A DNA stretch of 33,669 nucleotides from a virus, in the IMG/VR virus record IMGVR_UViG_3300042445_001385, positions 1 to 33,669 of that record, one strand, 5' to 3'. The notes beneath the pieces were generated by a model that did no database searches, was not told the origin of the DNA, and worked only from the letters and a program-made list of their open reading frames with translations. The position numbers and the translations under genes are program-made. This document shows positions 15,698 to 22,692 of this stretch, one piece after another; within the stretch, counting starts at the first letter, position 1, and each line of letters starts with the position of its first letter.

Positions 15698-16003
15698 ATG
15701 GCAGACAAAGTAGCACAACCAATTGGAGATAGAGTTCTCCTAAAAGAATTAGAACAACAAAGTGATAGAACTGCAGGTGGTATCATCATTCCAGATAGTG
15801 CAAAATTGGAAGATGTTAAGCGTGCAGAGGTTATCAAAGTAGGACCTGGCATTTACACACAAAGTGGAACATTGATTCCAATGAGTGTAACGGAAGGCGA
15901 TGAAGTGATTTTACCACCATACCATCAGGGACAAGAGGTAAAAATCAATGGAGAAAAATATACCTTATTAAGAGAATCAGAAATCTTAATGGTATTAAAA
16001 TAA
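15698..16003 (+). CDS. groES: GroES-like co-chaperonin
   Basis: This 101-residue protein matches GroES along its length. It has Pro-Ile-Gly-Asp-Arg-Val-Leu-Leu (8-15), a mobile-loop region ending in Gly-Gly-Ile-Ile-Ile-Pro (about 27-32), Val-Ile-Lys-Val-Gly-Pro-Gly, then Gly-Asp-Glu-Val-Ile-Leu and a final Glu-Ser-Glu-Ile-Leu strand. It would cap the host GroEL for folding of phage proteins, the role T4 gives to gp31. Unlike gp31, it keeps clear GroES sequence, so it was probably taken from a bacterium. An insertion around residues 50-60 (Tyr-Thr-Gln-Ser-Gly-Thr) is typical of phage and some Bacteroidota versions. The start has an AAGTTATG context. Confidence 0.88.
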   Translation: MADKVAQPIGDRVLLKELEQQSDRTAGGIIIPDSAKLEDVKRAEVIKVGPGIYTQSGTLIPMSVTEGDEVILPPYHQGQEVKINGEKYTLLRESEILMVLK

Positions 16004-16031
16004 TTTTTAAACTAAAACATGGACAAACCGT

Positions 16032-16274
16032 ATGAAGTGTATTAAAGTAGTAAGAGAAACAAAAGACAATAAAATTGGTACAATTCGTAGAGTAGCAGAC
16101 TCAGAAGCGGATACCAAAGTAAGTAGTAAAGTATGGGCGTTCTGCCCAAAATCAGAGTGGAAGTTAGCAACTCGAAAACCAAAGAGTGTGCAAGTTAGTG
16201 ACCAAGTTACCGACCAAGTAGAGGAATTATCAATCGAAGAGAAAAAATTAGCAAGAAAGAAAACTAAGAAATAA
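16032..16274 (+). CDS. Small basic protein of unknown function
   Basis: This 80-residue protein has an N-terminal half resembling a small phage domain: Thr-Ile-Arg-Arg-Val-x-Asp-x-Glu-Ala, then Trp-Ala-Phe-Cys-Pro-Lys-Ser-Glu-Trp-Lys (about 35-45). The Lys-rich C-terminal tail (Lys-Lys-Leu-Ala-Arg-Lys-Lys-Thr-Lys-Lys) could bind nucleic acid. Its stop overlaps the helicase start (TAATG), so the two are translationally coupled. It may be a helicase accessory factor, but this is only a guess from position. Confidence 0.6.
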   Translation: MKCIKVVRETKDNKIGTIRRVADSEADTKVSSKVWAFCPKSEWKLATRKPKSVQVSDQVTDQVEELSIEEKKLARKKTKK

Positions 16275-17632
16275 TGGAAGCAATAGATACACTAGTCAAA
16301 TATGGCCAATCGTATCAATCTAAAGTTGTTGCTTCTCTTATATCAGATGTAAAGTTCTTAGAACAGGTAACTGAAATAACCAAACCAGCTTTTTTTGAAT
16401 CACAAGCCAACCAATGGATTATCGAAGAAGTACAACGCTACTTCGATGAATACCGAACAGTTCCCACAATGGAAGTGTTTAAAATCAAAGTAGGGGTTGT
16501 TGATGATAAAGCATTAAAGCAAACTGTAATTGAACAATTAAAAAATGTTTATTTACAAATAGGTTCGGAAGATTTACCATATGTTAAAAAAGAATATCTT
16601 ACATTTGCTAAGAATCAAAAAGTAAAAGATGCCCTTCTAAAATCGGTAGATTTACTCAAAGCAGGTAACTACGATAAGATTATAGATACAATGATGGCAG
16701 CATCCAAAGTTGGTGTAGAAAACGACTTAGGGATGGATTACATCGATAATTTTGAACTGATTATGGAAGATGTTAAACGTTTTTCAGTATCAACGGGATG
16801 GGATGTAATTGATGAATTAACGGATGGTGGATTAGGACCAGGCGAATTAGGAGTTGTAATGGCTCCATCTGGTATTGGTAAAAGTTGGTTCTTATCTAAA
16901 ATAGCATGTTCAGCAGTTCAGCAGGGTATGAATGTTTTACATTATACTTTGGAATTATCCGAAAGTTATGTGGGACAGAGATACACAACAATTCTTACAG
17001 GTATCCAAACATCCGAACACAAAGAACGTAAAGATGAGATTATTCGTAAGATTAAGAATACGCCAGGTAGAGTTCGTATTAAATACTATCCTCCGCAATT
17101 TGCATCTGCCAAAACACTTTCGGCTCATATTGAAAAATTAAGAGCTAGTGGATTTAATCCAAATCTAATCATTATAGATTACGCTGATTTATTAAAAAGT
17201 GGTAATAGTAATAGAGATGGATTGTATGCAGAATTAGGTGGTATCTATGAAGAGTTGAGAGGATTAAGTGGTGAACAACAAATTCCTATTTGGACAGCAA
17301 CTCAAACTAATAGAGCAGCTATTGACCACGAAATTATCGGAGCTGATTCAGTTGGTGATTCATATAAGAAAGTTCAAACTGCCGATTTCATTATGAGTGT
17401 TAGTAGAAAAACAAAGGATAAGTTATCAAACACAGGCCGTATTCACATCGTTAAGAATCGATTTGGACCTGATGGAATGACATTTCCGGCAAAGATTGAT
17501 ACTTTCCATGGGGTAATGGATATATTTGCAGCCAACTCCGCTGATGGTGTAATCGCTACAAAAGATTCTAAAAATGGAGAGAATTTAGAAAAGAAATTAT
17601 TACACAAAAAGTATGTAGAGAATATGGGATAA
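16274..17632 (+). CDS. Replicative DNA helicase, DnaB/gp41 type
   Basis: This 452-residue protein has a helical N-terminal domain (about 1-150) followed by a RecA-type motor. Walker A is Ala-Pro-Ser-Gly-Ile-Gly-Lys-Ser at 197-204. The catalytic-Glu region is Thr-Leu-Glu-Leu-Ser at 225-229, and Walker B is Leu-Ile-Ile-Ile-Asp-Tyr-Ala-Asp at 298-305. A later Gln-Thr-Asn-Arg sensor and a Lys-Asn-Arg-Phe-Gly-Pro arginine-finger-like segment follow. This is the T4 gp41/DnaB family that unwinds DNA 5'-3' on the lagging strand. No primase domain is fused to it and none was recognised elsewhere in the window. Length fits gp41. Confidence 0.88.
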   Translation: MEAIDTLVKYGQSYQSKVVASLISDVKFLEQVTEITKPAFFESQANQWIIEEVQRYFDEYRTVPTMEVFKIKVGVVDDKALKQTVIEQLKNVYLQIGSEDLPYVKKEYLTFAKNQKVKDALLKSVDLLKAGNYDKIIDTMMAASKVGVENDLGMDYIDNFELIMEDVKRFSVSTGWDVIDELTDGGLGPGELGVVMAPSGIGKSWFLSKIACSAVQQGMNVLHYTLELSESYVGQRYTTILTGIQTSEHKERKDEIIRKIKNTPGRVRIKYYPPQFASAKTLSAHIEKLRASGFNPNLIIIDYADLLKSGNSNRDGLYAELGGIYEELRGLSGEQQIPIWTATQTNRAAIDHEIIGADSVGDSYKKVQTADFIMSVSRKTKDKLSNTGRIHIVKNRFGPDGMTFPAKIDTFHGVMDIFAANSADGVIATKDSKNGENLEKKLLHKKYVENMG

Positions 17633-17649
17633 CTGACAAAAAGTCATAT

Positions 17650-17678
17650 AAAATTTTCTAAAGAAAAGGGAAAATTTT
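17650..17678 (+). terminator. 9-bp perfect inverted repeat after helicase gene
   Basis: AAAATTTTC (17650-17658) and GAAAATTTT (17670-17678) form a perfect inverted repeat with an 11-nt loop in the gap between the helicase and nrdB. The stem is nearly all A/T, so it is a weak terminator at best; it could also be a protein-binding site. No convincing promoter of the consensus type was found in this gap. Confidence 0.35.
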
Positions 17679-17729
17679 AATTACTGATGAATAGTTATAT
17701 CTACAACTCTAATAAAAAATTTATATAGA

Positions 17730-18743
17730 ATGAGCAAATTATTTACTGATAGAATCCCCTACAAACCATTTGAATATCCAGAATATTATAATGAAGGGTG
17801 GTTATTGCAAATGCAGGCTTTTTGGTTACATACTGAAATCCCAATGCAAGGGGATGTGAAGGATTGGAATGAAAATTTAACAGAAGAAGAAAAACATTTA
17901 GTAGGTAATATTCTTTTAGGATTTGCTCAAACTGAATGTGCCGTATCGGACTATTGGACTGGCATGGTTACAAAATGGTTTCCAAAGCATGAGATTAGAC
18001 AGATGGCAATGGCATTTGGTTCACAGGAAACAATCCATTCAGTTGCATACTCATACTTAAATGAAACATTAGGATTAGATGACTTCGCAGGCTTTATGCA
18101 TGATGAGGTTATGAAAGAAAGATTTGAATTACTAACAAACACAACAGCAGATTGGACTCCAAAAGATTTACAAACAAACCATCAGGCTAGAGTTGAGGTT
18201 GCTCGTTCACTCGCTATCTTTTCGGCATTTGCAGAAGGTGTAGCATTATATTCTTCATTCGCAGTTCTATATAGTTTCCAAATGAGAAATCTATTGAAAG
18301 GTATAGGACAACAAATGAAGTGGAGTGTAAGAGATGAATCACTACATTCAAAAATGGGTTGTCAATTATTCAGACATATGTGTAGTGAATTTCCTGAATT
18401 GTTAGAAGAAGCTAAAGCTGATATCTACAAAGCAGCATTAATCATTAGAGATTTAGAACATAAGTTCATTGATAAAATTTTCGAACAGGGTGATTTGGAT
18501 AATCTTAAAGCAGATGACTTAAAAGAATTCATTACAAAAAGAGTTAATGAAAAGTTAGGAGAATTGGGTTACAATCCAATACCAGGAGGAGATGACTACT
18601 TTGAGTTTAACGAAAAGAAAGCATCTGAATTAGATTGGTTTTATCATCTTACGGGGGGAGTTACACACACCGATTTCTTTGCAATGAGACCTACTGATTA
18701 TAGTAAGGCAGGTGAAGGTGAAAATTGGGATGATATATTTTAA
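17730..18743 (+). CDS. nrdB: Class I ribonucleotide reductase, small subunit (NrdB)
   Basis: The 337-residue product has the metal-site residues of class I R2 proteins: Glu69, Glu100 and His103 (Glu-Thr-Ile-His), Glu169, Glu203 and His206 (Asp-Glu-Ser-Leu-His). Tyr107 lies seven residues after Glu100, matching the E. coli radical Tyr122. The first ligand, Asp84 in E. coli, aligns by spacing (31 residues before Glu100) with Glu69, so Asp is replaced by Glu. It makes the radical that NrdA uses to reduce ribonucleotides for phage DNA synthesis. The C-terminal Glu-Asn-Trp-Asp-Asp-Ile-Phe tail should dock to NrdA, whose gene follows 9 nt later. Confidence 0.92.
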   Translation: MSKLFTDRIPYKPFEYPEYYNEGWLLQMQAFWLHTEIPMQGDVKDWNENLTEEEKHLVGNILLGFAQTECAVSDYWTGMVTKWFPKHEIRQMAMAFGSQETIHSVAYSYLNETLGLDDFAGFMHDEVMKERFELLTNTTADWTPKDLQTNHQARVEVARSLAIFSAFAEGVALYSSFAVLYSFQMRNLLKGIGQQMKWSVRDESLHSKMGCQLFRHMCSEFPELLEEAKADIYKAALIIRDLEHKFIDKIFEQGDLDNLKADDLKEFITKRVNEKLGELGYNPIPGGDDYFEFNEKKASELDWFYHLTGGVTHTDFFAMRPTDYSKAGEGENWDDIF

Positions 18744-18752
18744 AAAAAGTTT

Positions 18753-20534
18753 ATGAAAAATTACGGAGAAGAAAATGGTTGGGAAATTGATGTTGATTTC
18801 CCTTATTGGGGAAACAATGAGATATATGTAAAAACTATATCTAAAACATATTTACAGGCCGGAGAAAAGCCTAAAGATGCATATTGGAGAGTAGCTACGG
18901 CAGTTGCCAAAAGATTGGAGAAACCACAATTGGCAACGAAATTCTTTGACTATATGTGGAAGGGTTGGCTATGTTTAGCAACGCCTGTTTTGGCAAACAC
19001 CGGTACTGATAGAGGTTTACCTATATCTTGCTTCGGTATCGATGTGGGTGATAGTATATTTGAAATTGGTTCTAAAAACTTAGAATTAATGCTATTAGCA
19101 AAGCATGGTGGGGGTGTGGGTATCGGAATCAATATGATTCGACCTGCAGGTACTAAAATCACAGGAAATGGTACATCTGATGGGGTAGTGCCTTTTTGTA
19201 AAATCTACGATTCAACTATTCTTGCAACAAATCAGGGAAGTGTTCGTAGAGGAGCAGCATCGGTGAACATTAAGATTGAACATAAAGATATTGAAGATTT
19301 CTTAGAGATTAGAGAACCTAAAGGGGATGTCAATCGTCAATCACTTAACTTACATCAATGTGTTGTAATTAGTGATAGGTTTATGAAAAAGTTAGAAGAA
19401 GGAGATAGTGATGCTCGTAGAAAGTGGGGTAAGTTACTTCAGAAGCGTAAAGCAACTGGTGAACCTTACATTATGTACAAAGGAAATGTGAACAAAGCAA
19501 ATCCTGAAATGTATAAGAAGAACGGATTGAAAGTACATATGACTAACATTTGTTCTGAAATCGTTTTACATACCGATGAGCAACATTCATTTGTTTGCTG
19601 TTTGAGTTCTTTGAACTTAGCAAAATACGATGAGTGGAAAGATACTGATTTGGTATATACGGCTACTATCTTTTTGGATGGTGTATTAGAAGAGTTCATT
19701 CAGAGAGCAAAGAATATGAAAGGATTTGAGAATTCAGTTCGTTCAGCAGAAAGAGGTAGAGCATTAGGATTGGGTGTATTAGGATGGCACACATACTTAC
19801 AACAAAAAGGATTACCATTCGAAGGATTGCAAGCACAATTTGAAACCCGTAAGATTTTCTCTCAATTAAAGATTGAATCTGAAAGAGCAAGTAGAGATTT
19901 GGCAAATGAATATGGTGAACCACTATGGTGTAAAGAAAGTGGATTCCGTAATACTCACCTAAGAGCAGTAGCACCTACGGTATCAAACTCTAAGTTAAGT
20001 GGTAACGTAAGTAGTGGTATTGAACCTTGGGCGGCTAACGTATTTACCGAACAAACATCAAAAGGAACTTTCATCAGAAAGAATCCTGAATTGGAAAGAG
20101 TACTTCGTAAGATGGGTAAAAATACCAAAGAAGTATGGGATAAGATTTTAGCAGATGGTGGTTCAGTACAAGACTTGGACTTTTTAGATGAATGGTGTTT
20201 TTCAGGTGATAAATTAGTTGAATGTAAGGAAGTATCAATAGATGAAAGGGCACATAGATGTAGTTCAGTTAAGGATGTATTCAAAACATTTAAGGAAATT
20301 AACCAATTAGATTTAGTAAGACAAGCTGGTATAAGACAACAATATATAGACCAAGCGGTTTCCCTAAATTTGGCATTTCCCGCAACCGCTGACCCTAAAT
20401 GGATTAATCAAGTTCACTTAGAAGCTTGGAAGCAAGGAGTTAAAACATTATATTATATGAGAACCGAATCAGTTTTACGAGGTGATATAGCTGCAAAAGC
20501 TATGGACCCGGAGTGTATAAGCTGTGAAGGATAA
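18753..20534 (+). CDS. nrdA: Class I ribonucleotide reductase, large subunit (NrdA), no ATP-cone
   Basis: This 593-residue catalytic subunit has Cys93 (Ile-Ser-Cys-Phe), the Asn265-x-Cys267-x-Glu269 active-site triad, Cys282 as the partner redox cysteine, the Tyr567-Tyr568 radical relay and a C-terminal Cys588-x-x-Cys591 pair. It begins directly at the catalytic barrel, so the N-terminal ATP-cone allosteric domain is absent. This would leave the enzyme without classical dATP shut-off, as in some phage enzymes. Compared with the family layout there is an extra cysteine-containing segment at about 481-505, between Phe-Leu-Asp-Glu and Val-Phe-Lys-Thr-Phe. It is paired with NrdB and lies upstream of thioredoxin, a likely reductant. 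Confidence 0.92.
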   Translation: MKNYGEENGWEIDVDFPYWGNNEIYVKTISKTYLQAGEKPKDAYWRVATAVAKRLEKPQLATKFFDYMWKGWLCLATPVLANTGTDRGLPISCFGIDVGDSIFEIGSKNLELMLLAKHGGGVGIGINMIRPAGTKITGNGTSDGVVPFCKIYDSTILATNQGSVRRGAASVNIKIEHKDIEDFLEIREPKGDVNRQSLNLHQCVVISDRFMKKLEEGDSDARRKWGKLLQKRKATGEPYIMYKGNVNKANPEMYKKNGLKVHMTNICSEIVLHTDEQHSFVCCLSSLNLAKYDEWKDTDLVYTATIFLDGVLEEFIQRAKNMKGFENSVRSAERGRALGLGVLGWHTYLQQKGLPFEGLQAQFETRKIFSQLKIESERASRDLANEYGEPLWCKESGFRNTHLRAVAPTVSNSKLSGNVSSGIEPWAANVFTEQTSKGTFIRKNPELERVLRKMGKNTKEVWDKILADGGSVQDLDFLDEWCFSGDKLVECKEVSIDERAHRCSSVKDVFKTFKEINQLDLVRQAGIRQQYIDQAVSLNLAFPATADPKWINQVHLEAWKQGVKTLYYMRTESVLRGDIAAKAMDPECISCEG

Positions 20535-20549
20535 CTAATTAAAAATGAT

Positions 20550-21275
20550 ATGGCTGAAAATCAATCAACAAAACACAAAGAATTGACAGATAAAATTAGA
20601 GAAGAAAAAACCGAAAATCCAAAAGGCCCTATTAAATTCCAATTACAATTAAATGAGGAACAAAAGGTAGCTAAGGAAAAGATTTTAAGTAACGCTATAA
20701 CAATTCTAAGTGGTAAAGCCGGTAGTGGTAAAACACTATTAGCTTGCCAGGTTGCATTGGATATGTTATTTAAAAAGACGGTAAACAAAATCATCATAAC
20801 TCGCCCAACGGTAAGTAAAGAAGAAATTGGATTTTTGCCGGGTGATTTGAGAGAGAAAATGGAGCCTTGGATGCAACCAATCTATTCGAATTTTTATCAA
20901 TTATATAACAAAGAAAAGATTGATAAGATTTTAGAAAGTGGGCAAGTAGAAATTGTACCTCTTGCATTTATGAGAGGTAGAACATTTTTAGATGCATTCA
21001 TTATAGTAGATGAAGCTCAAAACTGCACAAACGACCAAATGGAAATGATTACATCTCGTTTGGGATTACGAAGTAAAATGGTTGTGTGTGGCGATACACA
21101 GCAAGTAGATTTAAAATATAGAGGAGATAGTGGATTTAAATTCTTATTATCAGCTGCAAAGAAGATTAAGGATATGGATTCACAAACATTATTAACAAAT
21201 CATAGACATCCGGTTGTAGACGCATTGTTGGATGCATATGATGAATTTAAAAACAAAACAAATGGTAACAGTTAA
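20550..21275 (+). CDS. phoH: PhoH-family ATPase
   Basis: The 241-residue protein carries a PhoH-type P-loop domain. Walker A is Gly-Lys-Ala-Gly-Ser-Gly-Lys-Thr at 55-62. Ile-Thr-Arg-Pro-Thr-Val and Gly-Phe-Leu-Pro-Gly-Asp-Leu follow at about 83-99, then Walker B Ile-Ile-Val-Asp-Glu-Ala-Gln-Asn at 151-158 and a Cys-Gly-Asp-Thr-x-Gln sensor at about 179-184. PhoH proteins are common in marine phages; they are ATPases related to helicases and linked to RNA metabolism, and their phage role is unsettled. It covers only the ATPase domain. Its last 14 nt overlap the thioredoxin start. Confidence 0.9.
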   Translation: MAENQSTKHKELTDKIREEKTENPKGPIKFQLQLNEEQKVAKEKILSNAITILSGKAGSGKTLLACQVALDMLFKKTVNKIIITRPTVSKEEIGFLPGDLREKMEPWMQPIYSNFYQLYNKEKIDKILESGQVEIVPLAFMRGRTFLDAFIIVDEAQNCTNDQMEMITSRLGLRSKMVVCGDTQQVDLKYRGDSGFKFLLSAAKKIKDMDSQTLLTNHRHPVVDALLDAYDEFKNKTNGNS

Positions 21276-21525
21276 GAAATTTAGTGCAGTATGGTGTGGG
21301 CCGTGTAGAGCATTGGCTCCGGTAATGAATGAAGTAAAAACACAATTTTCGAATGTTAAATTTGAAGATTATGATGTAGATGAAGCTTATGATGAAGCAA
21401 CTAAGTATGGCGTTCGTTCAGTTCCAACGGTAATCATTGAAAGAGATGGTGAAGAAGTTGAAAGATTTACAGGAGTATCATCTAAAATGGCATATATTAA
21501 CGCTATAAACGAAAATTTAAAGTAA
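21262..21525 (+). CDS. Thioredoxin
   Basis: I use the ATG at 21262, giving 87 residues that begin directly at the first strand (Met-Val-Thr-Val-Lys-Lys-Phe). An in-frame ATG at 21232 would add ten residues encoded inside phoH with no family match. The active site is Trp-Cys12-Gly-Pro-Cys15, and the cis-proline loop is Ser-Val-Pro-Thr (about 59-62). It is short for a thioredoxin, lacking the first helix, as in many phage versions. It may reduce the phage NrdA after each turnover; in T7, thioredoxin has a different role as polymerase processivity factor. The 14-nt overlap suggests translation coupled to phoH. Confidence 0.88.
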   Translation: MVTVKKFSAVWCGPCRALAPVMNEVKTQFSNVKFEDYDVDEAYDEATKYGVRSVPTVIIERDGEEVERFTGVSSKMAYINAINENLK

Positions 21526-21529
21526 AATA

Positions 21530-21561
21530 TTTGTGATTCTCAAAAAAAAGTGTTATATTAG
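21530..21561 (+). promoter_or_regulatory. Bacteroidota-type promoter, accessory island (leaderless)
   Basis: TTTG is at 21530-21533 and TATATTAG at 21554-21561, with a 20-nt gap. The ATG at 21566 follows 4 nt after the -7 box, so the message is predicted to be leaderless. It lies between thioredoxin and the island that includes the Mom-like genes. Confidence 0.65.
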
Positions 21562-21565
21562 ACGT

Positions 21566-21766
21566 ATGTTAAGAGGAGAAGCGCATCCAATGCACAAATT
21601 AACTGAAGAGCAGATACTGCAAATCAGAGAACTATATAGAGTAGGTCATAGAAATATTAATGTTATTGCTAGAAACTACCGAGTATCTTCTGCTAACATT
21701 AAAAAAATAGTTACAAACCAAACGTGGACACATATGATTAAGTGGCCATATGAAAAGCAACAATAG
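21566..21766 (+). CDS. Small helix-turn-helix DNA-binding protein
   Basis: I start this 66-residue protein at 21566 because the promoter's -7 box ends 4 nt upstream and the longer in-frame start at 21533 would lie upstream of the -7 box. The sequence Gly-Glu-Ala-His-Pro then Lys-Leu-Thr-Glu-Glu-Gln-Ile-Leu-Gln-Ile-Arg, Ile-Ala-Arg-Asn-Tyr-Arg-Val-Ser and Asn-Gln-Thr-Trp-Thr-His matches the helix-turn-helix segment usually fused to phage HNH homing endonucleases. Here the nuclease part is missing. It may bind DNA as a regulator of the genes behind it, or be a relic of a lost endonuclease. Confidence 0.65.
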   Translation: MLRGEAHPMHKLTEEQILQIRELYRVGHRNINVIARNYRVSSANIKKIVTNQTWTHMIKWPYEKQQ

Positions 21767-21769
21767 GTT

Positions 21770-21928
21770 ATGAGTGCAGAAGAACAAATCGAAGAGATTC
21801 TATTGGAAGCCAATTCATATGGATTGTGGAAAGAAGTATTGGATGCGGCTAAAAAACTTATGGAGGAAAATCCTAAGAGAGATAGAGTATCTGCCTTTGA
21901 AGAAGCATTCAATGATTGGGTAAAATAG
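21770..21928 (+). CDS. 52-residue acidic helical protein, unknown
   Basis: A small open frame runs from ATG 21770 to TAG 21928, 3 nt after the HTH gene and 4 nt before the first Mom-like gene. It has the AGGTTATG start context. The 52 residues are acidic and helical (Glu-Glu-Gln-Ile-Glu-Glu-Ile-Leu-Leu-Glu-Ala, then Trp-Lys-Glu-Val-Leu-Asp-Ala-Ala, ending Phe-Asn-Asp-Trp-Val-Lys). Spacing on both sides argues that it is translated. No family was recognised; a small partner or inhibitor of the neighbouring enzymes is possible. Confidence 0.6.
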   Translation: MSAEEQIEEILLEANSYGLWKEVLDAAKKLMEENPKRDRVSAFEEAFNDWVK

Positions 21929-21932
21929 TTAC

Positions 21933-22688
21933 ATGAAAGTAGAAGGAAAAGATTATTGTGATATATCGAAACTTTCAATTAGATTAGTAAGTAAAGATAT
22001 AGCAAAAGACATTATCGTTAATAACCATTATAGTGGAATATGGACGAAAGTATCTTATGCTATTGGTTTATTTTATATATCAAACGATGAGCACAAATTT
22101 TTTGGTGGTGTAAACGAACAACTTATTGGAGTTGCCTGCTATGGTGACCCGATTGGTAGACATTCCGGCGCATCCATATCTGAAACATTAGATAGAACGG
22201 AAGTTTTAGAACTTACCCGTTTATTTGTATTTGATGGGTATGGTAGTAATATTGAGAGTTGGTTTGTCGGACAAACTTTCAATTGGTTAAGAGAAAATGC
22301 ACCACATATCAAAGCATTAGTATCATATTCAGACCCAAAAGTTGGACATTTAGGAACTGTATATCAAGCAACAAATTGGGTATATCAGGGAAATAGAATC
22401 AGACCAAATGATAGTTGGAGTTTTAAATGGAAGGAAGATGAGGAGTGGCATCATAGTAGAACATCCTTTGTAAGATATGGTACGAATGACCCAAAGATAA
22501 TTCAAACAATGGTATCAGTGCCATTTTGGATTAAAAAAGAACCACGCAAACATAGGTACGTTTATATACTATCACATGGTAAAGAAAAAAAGAAATTATT
22601 TAAATCATTAAAATACCCATCTCTACCATATCCAAAATTAAACGTGGAATTTGTGGAAGAGATACTCAAATTAGAGCCAATAAAATAA
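21933..22688 (+). CDS. Mom-like DNA-modification enzyme (GNAT-type), copy 1
   Basis: The 251-residue protein matches the phage Mu Mom-like family, GNAT-fold enzymes; Mu Mom converts adenine in DNA to a carbamoylmethyl form that blocks restriction. Visible motifs are Asn31-His-Tyr-Ser-Gly35, a Leu-Ile-Gly-Val strand with Tyr-Gly-Asp-Pro (70-73), Val-Leu-Glu-Leu-Thr-Arg-Leu (91-97), Ser-Tyr-Ser-Asp-Pro (131-135), Gly-His-Leu-Gly-Thr and Tyr-Gln-Ala-Thr-Asn-Trp-Val-Tyr-Gln-Gly (144-153). A His-His-Ser-Arg-Thr motif and a basic C-terminal extension follow. The gene is 4 nt upstream of a clear paralogue. Substrate base and added group cannot be read from the sequence; the family call is firm, the chemistry is not. 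Confidence 0.75.
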   Translation: MKVEGKDYCDISKLSIRLVSKDIAKDIIVNNHYSGIWTKVSYAIGLFYISNDEHKFFGGVNEQLIGVACYGDPIGRHSGASISETLDRTEVLELTRLFVFDGYGSNIESWFVGQTFNWLRENAPHIKALVSYSDPKVGHLGTVYQATNWVYQGNRIRPNDSWSFKWKEDEEWHHSRTSFVRYGTNDPKIIQTMVSVPFWIKKEPRKHRYVYILSHGKEKKKLFKSLKYPSLPYPKLNVEFVEEILKLEPIK

Positions 22689-22692
22689 AGTT

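Noticed and set aside
20193-20267. A complete intein in NrdA
   Set aside because: Only a Cys-Phe-Ser-Gly-Asp-like start is present; the about 25-residue insert is far too short and lacks the terminal His-Asn plus nucleophile.
21232-21261. Longer thioredoxin start at 21232
   Set aside because: The added ten residues lie inside phoH and do not match the thioredoxin family, whose first strand begins at the ATG at 21262.
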